Assembly: GCA_905479025.1 (NCBI GenBank)
Contig: CAJQKX010000439.1
Location: 1 to 16,388 of the forward strand
DNA from: an uncultured Paraglaciecola sp.
GTDB lineage: Bacteria > Pseudomonadota > Gammaproteobacteria > Enterobacterales > Alteromonadaceae
Direction: 5' to 3'
Length of the DNA: 16,388 bases
Positions 7,169 to 14,841 of the stretch are shown in pieces; within the stretch, counting starts at the first letter, position 1; the number at the start of each line of letters is the position of its first letter. Position numbers and translations under genes: made by a program. A model generated the notes under the pieces. The model made no database searches. It had not been told where the DNA came from and saw only the letters and a program-made list of their open reading frames with translations.

Positions 7169-8152
7169 TTAGATAGCAAAATTATCATGCTGCAGACTAC
7201 GTTTCAATTTTACTGCCTTTCTCACGTTGCGACACTTCCGAACGATATCTTTCAGTTCAAAGCGGTTAAAGGCAGGCTTTTTGGCGAGATCATCGTCTTG
7301 GTTGATTATTGGGGCCATTTTACTAAGTAAAGAGTACTGTTCTATGAAGGAGCTGTATTCCTTAATAAATGATGGGCCCCAGAAAGTTTTTTCGCTAAGC
7401 CATGGTTTATGAGCTCCGGTAAAATGCAATATCACCGCGGATACCTCGTCATGATTAGCTACTTCGGTGTAGCCTGTTTGGTAGTTCCAGATTGGGGAAA
7501 GCACCTCCCTCTGGGTCTCGAAAACCACATTTAAAGCGCTCTGATCATGGTATTTACAAAGCGTTGAGTTTTTCTCAAAGAATTTGAGTGCCTTCGGCGC
7601 CATGTCTTTCCAAGTATCAAGTTGAAATGCCAATAAGCCCGCATTGAAATACTTGGTGGCGTCCGGCATGCCTAAATTTTTGCAGTATCTTTCGTAATTG
7701 TTCCATGAGGCGCCCATCTGTCCTCTGGAAAGCCACGAGGCGTTGTTAGTAGCTGCGATTTTCCCAGGTGCGACGGTGTGAGAAACTAATGGCATGATAT
7801 TGCCTTTTATGTAGGTATCTCCATCTATGTAAAGAATATGCTGGTATTTATCAGGCACAACGTTCTGCATGGCGAGGCGGCCTAGAGATGTAATGGGTAC
7901 GTGGGTTTCATTGAAAAAAACGTTTTCATCACTCCAAAAGTCTTGTTGATTAAGCTCTAAAAAATGGATACTTTTATCGATAAACGCAGCTTGTAATTCA
8001 TCGCTTGCCTTCACCCCCACTAAAATAATAAAAATATCGGCAATTTCAATTACAGAAGCTTGCCCGGCTATTTGACAGGCCGAGAAGAGCGAGGGCATTA
8101 AAAAGCCCTGGTCGGTGACATATACGATTGCTCTGCTTTTGGTGATTGTCAT
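7169..8152 (-). CDS. GT8-family glycosyltransferase (LgtC-like)
   Basis: A 327-residue GT-A-fold, retaining-type glycosyltransferase. Family 8 landmarks are all present: an N-terminal strand followed by FLMPSLFSACQI (17-28), SLGRLAMQNVVPDKYQHILY (89-108), the metal-binding DXD as YIDGDTYIKGN (residues 110-112 are DGD), YFNAGLLAFQLDTWK (168-182), HDQSALNVVF (202-211) and the C-terminal HFTGAHKPW (243-251). The family typically transfers galactose or glucose from the UDP-sugar, but donor and acceptor here are unknown. A basic tail of about 75 residues (KDIVRKCRNVRKAVKLKRSL) follows and may sit against the membrane, as seen in LgtC-type enzymes. The start ATG is 44 bases downstream of the amidotransferase stop, with only a weak ribosome binding site. 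Its TAA is immediately followed, in frame, by the remnant of another glycosyltransferase, so this gene's 3' edge is a likely recombination junction. Confidence 0.9.
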   Translation of the reverse strand: MTITKSRAIVYVTDQGFLMPSLFSACQIAGQASVIEIADIFIILVGVKASDELQAAFIDKSIHFLELNQQDFWSDENVFFNETHVPITSLGRLAMQNVVPDKYQHILYIDGDTYIKGNIMPLVSHTVAPGKIAATNNASWLSRGQMGASWNNYERYCKNLGMPDATKYFNAGLLAFQLDTWKDMAPKALKFFEKNSTLCKYHDQSALNVVFETQREVLSPIWNYQTGYTEVANHDEVSAVILHFTGAHKPWLSEKTFWGPSFIKEYSSFIEQYSLLSKMAPIINQDDDLAKKPAFNRFELKDIVRKCRNVRKAVKLKRSLQHDNFAI

Positions 8153-8196
8153 TTCTACTTGAGTTCGTTTACAAAAATAGTCGATGGATTGGCTTT

Positions 8197-10161
8197 TTAA
8201 TTAACAACGTATTTATTATACCAGCTTTGGAACATCAACAAAGTCCATAAGCGGTTGCCATTGTCAACTTTTCCGCTGCTATGTTCTAAAAGCAATTCAC
8301 TGATCGGACCGTACTCAAATATTGCTTGATTGTTGATCGTGCTTTTTGACAGTAAATCGTTTGACCACTGCTTTAAATCTGAATTTATCCAATCAGAAAT
8401 AGGGATTGAAAAGCCCATTTTAGGCCTTTCGATAAGTTTTTTGGGTACATACCGATAGAGCATCTCGCGTAACAACCACTTGGACTTACCATCTTTGTAC
8501 TTCATGGATGTGGGTAGGCTCCAGGCAAATTCAATTAACTCTTTGTCTAGAAGCGGAACGCGCATTTCCAAGCTTACGGCCATGCTGGCTCGATCAGATT
8601 TTACCAGGTTGTCGCCAGGTAAATACCATTGTTGATCCCATGCCATGCCTGCGGCAATAAAATCATTGCCAAAGGGAGCGGGCGCAGACAATGTGGTATT
8701 TTGTGTATATGATTTTTGCAACTGCGAAGGTAGCTGGTGATAGCTGCAGAGATATTGATAAAGGGCATACGCATCCGTAAAGCTAAGTGCTTCTACTGCC
8801 TTCTGGACTTTAACACCAAAATTCGCCGCGGTATTACGCCTCAGTAAGCTGTTAAATTTTTGATAAATTCGGTCAATGGATGCTGACGAAAACTGTTTGC
8901 TTGTGATTGCGGTTAGGCTTTTCAAAGGCGCGGGTATTTTTTGGGCAAGTCGATGAAAAGTTTGCCCTTGAATGTAGCGGTTATAGCCTGCAAATAATTC
9001 ATCGCCGCCGTCACCAGAAAGGCAAACGCTCACCTTGGATTTGGCAAATTGGCTCACTAGAAAAGTGGGTAACTGTGATGCGTCAGCAAAAGGCTCATCG
9101 TAGATGTCCGGAATTGACGGGATGAGATCTAGTGCGTCTTTGCTGCTTAAATAAAGCTCGTTGTGATGGCTACCGATATGCTCGGCAATTTTTTTGGCGT
9201 GTTCGGCTTCATTGAACGTTTTTTCATGAAAGCCGATAGTAAAGGTTTCGATGGGCTTTGCTGATTGTGCCTGCAGCACTGCCGATACTAAAGATGAGTC
9301 AATACCTCCGGATAAAAAAGCACCCAAGGGAACATCAGCTTGTGCTTGTTCTTGAATTACTCGGTTAACCAGCGTGTCGAGATCACCCAGCGCTTCCTGC
9401 GTATTGGTATCTGCATAGCGTGGGGTTTTACTGGCATAATCCTCAACGCTCCAGTAAGGCTCGACAGTAATAATGTCTTCGATAGGGCGTTCATTGTTGA
9501 TCCATTGGCCAACAGCAACTTCGGCCTTGTGCCCTGGTGGTAATTTTTTTATTTCTTTGAATATAGTCAATGGCGCGCTGATATAGCCATAGCGTAAAAA
9601 ACTATTCAACGCTTGCTGATCTAGAGTGAGAGTTTTAGCGGGCAGCACTTGATAAATTGATTTTAGCTCGGATGCAAAAATTAAGGAGTTGCCCGTGTGG
9701 CCATAGTAAAGCGGCTTCTCGCCTATCCGATCACGTGCTAAGCGAAGTATTTGTTCGTCTTCATTCCAGTGAGCTATGGCATACATGCCCTTTATTTTTT
9801 CTAGCATGGCGTCAAAGCCATAGGCATCAATAGTGGCTAAAACGATTTCTGTGTCAGAGTGGCCATTAAATACAAAGCCTTTTTTTTCTAGTTCTTGGCG
9901 TAACAATTTAAAATTGTAGACCTCACCGTTGTACACCATAGTGCTCTTGGTTCTTGAAGAACACATGGGCTGGTGGCCAGAGGGGCTTAAGTCAATGATG
10001 GAAAGGCGCCGGTGAGACAAGGCTATGGGCAATGTGGGTGATGCCCATACGCCGCTTGAATCGGGGCCGCGGTGCGCCACTGCATCCGCCATGGCCGTTG
10101 CCATATGTGTAAGCTCGTTTTGCGAACTATTGGCTTGCACAATTCCTGCTAGACCACACAT
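8197..10161 (-). CDS. asnB: Asparagine synthase-type glutamine amidotransferase
   Basis: A 654-residue class II glutamine amidotransferase. The N-terminal glutaminase domain begins MCGLAGIV with the nucleophile Cys2, then HRRLSIIDLS (50-59), YNGEVYN (77-83) and SDTE (102-105). The synthetase domain has the PPi loop FLSGGIDSS (282-290), SGDGGDELFAGYNRY (382-396), SDRASMAVSLEMRVPLLDKE and PKMGFSIPI. All key motifs are intact, so it should be active. The family uses ATP and glutamine to amidate a carboxylate. Housekeeping AsnB makes asparagine, but copies embedded in polysaccharide loci are thought to amidate uronic acids or similar residues, which I consider likelier here (inference from context). 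It is about 100 residues longer than the E. coli enzyme, as is common for cluster-borne copies. The start ATG shares its A with the stop of the preceding glycosyltransferase (TAATG), and AGGTG lies about ten bases upstream, so translation is probably coupled. Confidence 0.9.
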   Translation of the reverse strand: MCGLAGIVQANSSQNELTHMATAMADAVAHRGPDSSGVWASPTLPIALSHRRLSIIDLSPSGHQPMCSSRTKSTMVYNGEVYNFKLLRQELEKKGFVFNGHSDTEIVLATIDAYGFDAMLEKIKGMYAIAHWNEDEQILRLARDRIGEKPLYYGHTGNSLIFASELKSIYQVLPAKTLTLDQQALNSFLRYGYISAPLTIFKEIKKLPPGHKAEVAVGQWINNERPIEDIITVEPYWSVEDYASKTPRYADTNTQEALGDLDTLVNRVIQEQAQADVPLGAFLSGGIDSSLVSAVLQAQSAKPIETFTIGFHEKTFNEAEHAKKIAEHIGSHHNELYLSSKDALDLIPSIPDIYDEPFADASQLPTFLVSQFAKSKVSVCLSGDGGDELFAGYNRYIQGQTFHRLAQKIPAPLKSLTAITSKQFSSASIDRIYQKFNSLLRRNTAANFGVKVQKAVEALSFTDAYALYQYLCSYHQLPSQLQKSYTQNTTLSAPAPFGNDFIAAGMAWDQQWYLPGDNLVKSDRASMAVSLEMRVPLLDKELIEFAWSLPTSMKYKDGKSKWLLREMLYRYVPKKLIERPKMGFSIPISDWINSDLKQWSNDLLSKSTINNQAIFEYGPISELLLEHSSGKVDNGNRLWTLLMFQSWYNKYVVN

Positions 10162-11414
10162 TAGTTTACGCCACCTAATTTTCGCGATTTCAAATTGGAA
10201 AAATGGTTTCCTAATTTAAGGCCTATAGCATCAAAAGAAAACTCATTAATGGCATGTTGTCGGGCATTTTTTTCAAGGTGCTTTCGCAAAGCGGGTTCTC
10301 TTTGAAGACGCAAAATATGTTGCACGTATGCTTGTGCAGAATCAGCGAGTAGTAAGTGTTTGCCATTAATTGCTTTTAATCCTTCGGCTGCAACGGTATG
10401 TGCGATAACGGCTTTGCCGGAGGCAAAGGCATCGAGCAACTTAAGCTTGGTGCCACCACCATCGTCAATAGGGCACAGGTAGGCCGTTGCTTTTTCTAGG
10501 TACGGTTGTAAATCATCAACAAAACCAAGCATATTAAAGTCAGCGTTGGTTTCACCAAATGCGATAAGATCGTTCGGCGCCCCTGAGCCGATGATATTAA
10601 TGACGGCCGCTGGAATCGCCGCTTTTAATTTTGGCCAGATTTCTTTGGCTAAAAATCGCACTGCTCGTGTATTTGGATACCAATCGAGCGTACCAATAAA
10701 AATAAAGTTGGCGGGCTCTGGTTCACGAGAGCTGGGTATGAAAAAGTCTGTGTCAACGCCATTGGGTATTTCAGTGAAAGAGGCTTGGGGAGCAATTGCA
10801 GCAAAGCGCGCACTATCGAGTGCAGAGCAGGTTAAATTCGTATTAAATTGGGGGCAGATTTTTTTCTCGTAATGCTCAAGTTTAATGCCTTCTTGCCAGT
10901 AGTAGAATTTCTTTAACCCGTTCGACTCCAGTTCAGAGCGACGAGCCAGCATGTGTGATTCGACGTTATGATGATCAAGGCTAAATAATGTTTTTTCAAG
11001 CTGATTGACATAGGGTGCAAGGCTAATGGTATCGCAGTGAACCAAGTCGTAACTTTCTTGATGATGCCATTGGCCTACTGCTTGTCTATAGCCTTCATCT
11101 TCGAGCCAGTTAATTGTATAGGGCTTTTTGGAAACTAAACTCAGAGCCGCACATTGCATTTTTTTAAAGCGAGAGCTATCTGTTGGGCAGTTAATAAACT
11201 GAACCTTACTGCATATTTCGCTCATAGCCTGAAATGCTACCTCAGTACCCTGGTCATATGAATCAAAGTAAGGTTCGATAAGGTTGCGCTGATTAAAGGC
11301 AAGCAGGTGAACTTCATGATGCTTAGAAAGTTCTTTGACTAAATTGTATGCGCGCAGTAATACGCCGGCTTTAGGCGGATAGGGCACAAGGTGAGATAGC
11401 CATAAAATCTTCAA
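10161..11414 (-). CDS. GT4-like glycosyltransferase with GGGTKLKLLD in place of EX7E
   Basis: About 417 residues. The N-terminal half has LKILWLSHLVPYPPKAG with a Pro-rich acceptor loop, SYDLVHCDTISLAPY and SLDHHNVESHMLARR. The C-terminal half has IPNGVDTDFF, FIFIGTLDWYPNTRAVRFL, a GFVDDLQPYLEKA strand and PIDDGGGTKLKLLDAFASGK. At the usual EX7E position there is Gly and Asp, a pattern shared by a distinct branch of sugar transferases found in exopolysaccharide loci, including those called exosortase/PEP-CTERM associated. No exosortase lies in this window. The start is uncertain: a GTG at 11436-11438 overlaps the upstream gene by 23 bases and has no ribosome binding site, while the TTG at 11412-11414 begins the family-like MKILWLSH right after that gene's stop, with GAGAGA eight bases upstream. 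I use the TTG. The stop is fused to the amidotransferase start (TAATG). Confidence 0.85.
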   Translation of the reverse strand: MKILWLSHLVPYPPKAGVLLRAYNLVKELSKHHEVHLLAFNQRNLIEPYFDSYDQGTEVAFQAMSEICSKVQFINCPTDSSRFKKMQCAALSLVSKKPYTINWLEDEGYRQAVGQWHHQESYDLVHCDTISLAPYVNQLEKTLFSLDHHNVESHMLARRSELESNGLKKFYYWQEGIKLEHYEKKICPQFNTNLTCSALDSARFAAIAPQASFTEIPNGVDTDFFIPSSREPEPANFIFIGTLDWYPNTRAVRFLAKEIWPKLKAAIPAAVINIIGSGAPNDLIAFGETNADFNMLGFVDDLQPYLEKATAYLCPIDDGGGTKLKLLDAFASGKAVIAHTVAAEGLKAINGKHLLLADSAQAYVQHILRLQREPALRKHLEKNARQHAINEFSFDAIGLKLGNHFSNLKSRKLGGVN

Positions 11415-11415
11415 T

Positions 11416-12537
11416 TCAATGGTCTCTCGGTTTGCCACGGTAAGCTTGCAAATGCCGCTCTAAAAATAAAGCGGCAGTATGGTCTTGCTCCAAAATAGCT
11501 TTGCTCGCTTTACCCATCGTTTCGCGGAGTGTTGCGTTGCCGGCAAGGTGTTCTAAATGCTCAGCAAGCTTTATGAAGATTTCTTGTGGTTCAGAATACT
11601 CCAGTAAATATCCGTTGGTGCCTTGAATTACCAAGTCACTATTGCCACCAACATCGGTTGCCACCACGGGTAATTGCGCAGCTAATGCTTCAAGAATGCT
11701 TTTTGACATGCCCTCTGACTCAGAGGTTAAAGTAAAAATGTCGGCTGCCGCGAGTATGCTTTCAATATCATCTCTTTCTCCTAAAAGCCTGACTCTATCG
11801 GTAGCGTCATGATGTTCAATTAGGTCTTGTAAAAGTAGGCGTTGAGGGCCATCACCCGCTATAAAAGTTTTTATATTACGCTCTGCGGGTATGCTGGCTG
11901 CTGCGGCTATTAACAACTCAAAACGTTTTAGCGTAACCAGCCGGCCAACGCTTACCACCGCAACCTGCTCAGGTGATAACCCCAGTGTTTTTCGTATGGA
12001 TTGTCTATGTGTCAAATTTTGGTTTACTGCTGAATAGTTGGGAATGTATTGAATACTATCGTTGCCAAAATGGGCCCTTTGAGAATAAAAATCGGCCATG
12101 TGTCGCGAAACTGCAATTAAGCGCGTATTAAAAAAATGTGCAAGCTTGATCAGCCAAATTCTGTAAGGCGCTTCCTCTATCATGTATACATCGTGAAGAG
12201 TGCCAACGTGCCGTAGTTTGATCATCCACGCAAGTGGTGCGAAAGCAATTATAGGTCCAAACAGATGAGTATGTAGACAGTCCAACTGCAGTGAGCGAAT
12301 AAACTTGCGTGTTCTGATGGCAAATAGCGGTAGGTAAATAGTTTTTTTATAGAGCTCTCTATTAGGGATGACATGTTGCTCTATACCGTTTTGTTTGGCA
12401 AAAGCATCAGCATAAGGACTGTTAAAATGTAGCAGTACAGGCTCAACACCATTAGCCTGCAATAGTTTAGCCGTTTCGAACACCATTGATTCAGCGCCGC
12501 CAATATTAAAGGTATCTATAAGCAGGCCGACTCTCAA
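11416..12537 (-). CDS. GT4-family glycosyltransferase, non-ATG start
   Basis: About 373 residues with a full Glycos_transf_1 layout. The N-terminal motif LLIDTFNIGGAESMVFE contains the GGAE loop, followed by LDCLHTHLFGPI and HVGTLHDVY. The C-terminal half has VVSVGRLVTLKRFELLI, FIAGDGPQR, VRLLGERDDIESILAAADIF and SESEGMSKSILEALAAQLPV, in which the two catalytic-motif Glu residues are eight apart (about 275 and 283). It would transfer one hexose-like sugar to the lipid-linked intermediate in the cytoplasm. No ATG is available near the N-terminus. The TTG at 12535-12537 overlaps the stop of the upstream gene as TTGA and begins MRVGLLIDTF, so I use it. An earlier TTG at 12553-12555, with GATGAAG seven bases upstream, would add six residues. 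The tight overlap shows a translationally coupled glycosyltransferase tandem. Confidence 0.87.
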   Translation of the reverse strand: MRVGLLIDTFNIGGAESMVFETAKLLQANGVEPVLLHFNSPYADAFAKQNGIEQHVIPNRELYKKTIYLPLFAIRTRKFIRSLQLDCLHTHLFGPIIAFAPLAWMIKLRHVGTLHDVYMIEEAPYRIWLIKLAHFFNTRLIAVSRHMADFYSQRAHFGNDSIQYIPNYSAVNQNLTHRQSIRKTLGLSPEQVAVVSVGRLVTLKRFELLIAAAASIPAERNIKTFIAGDGPQRLLLQDLIEHHDATDRVRLLGERDDIESILAAADIFTLTSESEGMSKSILEALAAQLPVVATDVGGNSDLVIQGTNGYLLEYSEPQEIFIKLAEHLEHLAGNATLRETMGKASKAILEQDHTAALFLERHLQAYRGKPRDH

Positions 12538-13658
12538 AATTTGGAGCGCCTGCAAGTTAATACTTCATCATAGATTTTGGCGTACTCGCTTGCCATTGCG
12601 TGAGCAGAAAATTGGCCATTAACACATCGGCGTGCATTTTCTCCCAGTATTATTCTCTGCTGCGGAGCATTGAGCAACGACAGAATAGCGTTGGCTAATT
12701 CACTGGGGCTGCCCGGGTGAACTAACAAGCCAGTGTCTGAGGTAATGGCAACACTCACATCGCCCACATCGGATGCGACTGCTGGCTTGCCAGCGGCCAT
12801 GGCTTCAAGCAGCGCCATAGGTAAGCCTTCATTAAGTGATGGCAGTGCAAAAATATCCATTGCCGATAGCATACGGTTAATATCACTTTGACGCCCCGCA
12901 AAGGTAATGCTTTGAGAGATACCTAGTGTATCGGCTTGCTGTTTTAAGTTTTCTTGCTGGTCTCCGCTACCTACAATAAGTAAATGTAGGTAGGGGGCTT
13001 GTGATCGCAAGGTATATAAGGCCGTAATTAAATCATCAATGCCTTTTTCACTCGTTAAGCTGCTAATTGTTCCTACCACAGTTTTTTCTGAGGGTATTTG
13101 AAATGAGTTGAGCGCCTGGTCACGCGGTACGGGATTACTGTAGAGGTGGGTATTGATGCCATTCGCAACGACAGAGATTTTTTTTTCACTCAGGTACATG
13201 CTGAGCATATCTTTCTTGACTTGCTCTGAGACGGCAATAATTGCATCAAATGAGCGCAGCAGCCATGCGTCCATAATGGAATAGAGTTTTAACTTGAGGT
13301 CGGTTCGTTTCCAAAGGTGGTTGGTTGCAATGAGTGCAACATCTAAACGAGCCAATACGGCGTAGAGGTCCTCTCGATACCCATGAGTATGGACAATATC
13401 TATATTGTTGTTCTGAATGAATTTCCTAATAGATTTAACTAGGCTGAAATCGAATGGGCCGGTAATAGGGAAAGTTTTTACTCGCTGGCTTTGCTCTTGT
13501 GCTTCGCTTGCAAATTCGAGATTTGGATGGTCAGCCTCGATCGGTATGCCGACAAATGTTTGGTAGCCGAAATCGGGTAGGTTCTCAATGAGTTCCAGTA
13601 CAACTCTTTCGGCACCAAGCAATTCACCTGACGCACGTATATGCAAAACGTTGGGCAT
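12534..13658 (-). CDS. GT4-family glycosyltransferase
   Basis: A 374-residue GT-B enzyme. Seen in order: NVLHIRASGELLGAERVVLE (3-22, with the glycine-rich GAE loop), DIVHTHGYREDLYA (87-100), ATNHLWKR (111-118), IIAVSEQVKKDM (140-151), VVANGINTHLY (163-173), VVGTISSLTSEKGIDDLI (194-211), LLIVGSGDQQ (226-235), ITFAGRQSDI (251-260), and LNEGLPMALLEAMAAGKP (275-292) with Glu277 and Glu285 of EX7E, followed by SDVGDVSVAI. This is a textbook Glycos_transf_1 arrangement of normal length, so it is most likely active; donor and acceptor are unknown. The ATG follows TAGGA with almost no spacing, a poor ribosome binding site. The gene starts 78 bases downstream of the exported ConA-like protein and overlaps the next glycosyltransferase by about four bases, so it heads a coupled run of four genes ending with the amidotransferase. 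Confidence 0.9.
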   Translation of the reverse strand: MPNVLHIRASGELLGAERVVLELIENLPDFGYQTFVGIPIEADHPNLEFASEAQEQSQRVKTFPITGPFDFSLVKSIRKFIQNNNIDIVHTHGYREDLYAVLARLDVALIATNHLWKRTDLKLKLYSIMDAWLLRSFDAIIAVSEQVKKDMLSMYLSEKKISVVANGINTHLYSNPVPRDQALNSFQIPSEKTVVGTISSLTSEKGIDDLITALYTLRSQAPYLHLLIVGSGDQQENLKQQADTLGISQSITFAGRQSDINRMLSAMDIFALPSLNEGLPMALLEAMAAGKPAVASDVGDVSVAITSDTGLLVHPGSPSELANAILSLLNAPQQRIILGENARRCVNGQFSAHAMASEYAKIYDEVLTCRRSKF

Positions 13659-13703
13659 TCCTAACGGTACCGACTGGTCTGATTGAACATATTTAGTAGA
13701 GAT

Positions 13704-13739
13704 TAGGCTAACGCCAGATTACGCAGTTAGTATAGCCTA
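13704..13739 (-). other. Inverted repeat spanning the stop of the exported lyase/lectin gene
   Basis: TAGGCTA (13704-13710) and TAGCCTA (13733-13739) form a perfect 7-base inverted repeat with a 22-base loop. The right arm includes the TAG stop (13737-13739) of the exported protein. A second, overlapping pairing, CTAAC (13708-13712) with GTTAG (13726-13730), competes with it. No T-run follows in the transcription direction, so it is not an intrinsic terminator. It could be a processing or stability hairpin separating two expression levels, or chance. Confidence 0.25.
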
Positions 13740-14558
13740 TTGAAGTTGAGTTGCGCCCAAGGCGCTAGGTGGTAATGGTGGGCTTAATTGATTTTGTAGC
13801 GGGCCTATTCTTTGCGTAGCGATAACGAAATTATCGTAGTAACGGACTAGATTGGTTGGAGCACCACCATTCCAGTAGGTGTCTAGGGTAACCTCGTTGA
13901 TTGGTAGGTTTGTATTACCGCGCAGGTCTACATTGGTTCGCTCAACCTCCAGCTTGTCGTTGACCCACATTCTATAGAGGCCATCGCTTTTGCCTGCAGT
14001 ATTCAGCTTTATTTCAACTTCAAAATAAACCCATTGGTCAAGATTTTTTAACAAATTGAAAGAAGTGTGAGCGATGGGTAGCCAAGGTCCATGAGAGCTT
14101 TGGATTGCTAGAACATCTAAAGCTGGTGCATTATTCGCAATCCATGTATGAACTTTGAATATATCTTGCCAGCTATTTCTATCGCGAAAGCCAGCTCTGG
14201 CCATTTTGGGTGGCAAGCTGGTATAGCCCGGGCCGAATTTATGATACCAGCGGTAAAAAATATGCTGGGGGTACCCTTCAGGTTTAACTTTTATTAGCCA
14301 TCCTGCCTCTACCTGACCAATATTATACGCTTGCTGGAGGGCTGCGCTGCCTTCGAAGGCGTCCATCGTACTTCGGCTCAATCCATTGGTGCTGACGTCT
14401 TCGTATCGACTGCGAAGCGGATCAACGGTTTCGAAGCTATCGCACCATATCCATTCTGGGTGCTTTTGTTGCCATTGATCACATTCGGTTGCAAATGCTG
14501 AACTTGGGTTTAGTAGCATCAAATGGCATAAAATGAGAAGTCGTACATGAAAGTTCAT
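13737..14558 (-). CDS. Sec-exported ConA-like (jelly-roll) protein, possible polysaccharide lyase
   Basis: A 273-residue protein with a Sec signal peptide: positive start MNFHVR, hydrophobic core LLILCHLMLL, and likely cleavage after SSAFA at residue 23. The mature part begins with Cys26 and Cys39, placed to form a disulfide around an E-W-I-W segment, then DSFET. The second half, DQWVYFEVEIKLNT (174-187), GLYRMWVNDKLEVERTNVDL (193-212), EVTLDTYWNGG (222-232) and RYYDNFVIATQR (239-250), is the alternating beta pattern of concanavalin A-like jelly rolls, as in heparinase I and alginate lyase-like families. Candidate ligand residues include His137, His156 and His164, but I cannot name a catalytic set, so a binding role is equally possible. 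It would act in the periplasm or outside the cell. It is the first gene of the minus-strand block, facing the GT2 gene across a 229-base divergent gap. A Pro-rich tail ends the protein. Confidence 0.75.
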   Translation of the reverse strand: MNFHVRLLILCHLMLLNPSSAFATECDQWQQKHPEWIWCDSFETVDPLRSRYEDVSTNGLSRSTMDAFEGSAALQQAYNIGQVEAGWLIKVKPEGYPQHIFYRWYHKFGPGYTSLPPKMARAGFRDRNSWQDIFKVHTWIANNAPALDVLAIQSSHGPWLPIAHTSFNLLKNLDQWVYFEVEIKLNTAGKSDGLYRMWVNDKLEVERTNVDLRGNTNLPINEVTLDTYWNGGAPTNLVRYYDNFVIATQRIGPLQNQLSPPLPPSALGATQLQ

Positions 14559-14670
14559 GGGATACAGCCGGTAGAGGAGCTAACCACAGTAGCGGATTCT
14601 ATCTAGAGAGCTAATTAAATGGCCCGCCATTACAATAGGACTCGTGGTCGTTGAAAGCAAGCCGCAACCG

Positions 14671-14682
14671 TGACCTTGGTCA
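14671..14682. promoter_or_regulatory. Candidate operator: short palindrome in the divergent intergenic region
   Basis: TGACCTTGGTCA is a perfect inverted repeat (TGACC and GGTCA around TT) near the middle of the 229-base gap between the divergent exported-protein and GT2 genes (14559-14787). A nearby direct repeat, CATAAA at 14681-14686 and 14692-14697, adds to the structure. The location suits a regulator acting on both transcription units. I found no convincing -35/-10 pair next to it, and a 12-base palindrome can arise by chance. The rest of the gap shows no open reading frame or RNA gene. Confidence 0.3.
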
Positions 14683-14841
14683 TAAATGCTGCATAAAGTA
14701 GGTGGTTGCTCTATTGATTTTTATAGCGGTTATTTGCCTCTTTTAATCATAAAATCGTGCGTTCCAAGCTAAACTAAACACACTACGATGACCATAAAGC
14801 GCTACGCCTTATTTTTTTATTCTTTTGGAAGAACGCACCAT

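Noticed and set aside
6740..8152. GT8 gene and the following fragment as one frameshifted or stop-split fusion protein
   Set aside because: The GT8 protein is complete, with its C-terminal HFTGAHKPW and basic tail. The fragment belongs to the unrelated GT-B fold, so a deletion junction explains it better.
10546..10872. A 108-residue open frame on the + strand inside the minus-strand glycosyltransferase gene
   Set aside because: Its peptide has no recognisable domain and lies entirely opposite a well-supported coding gene; it is an antisense shadow.
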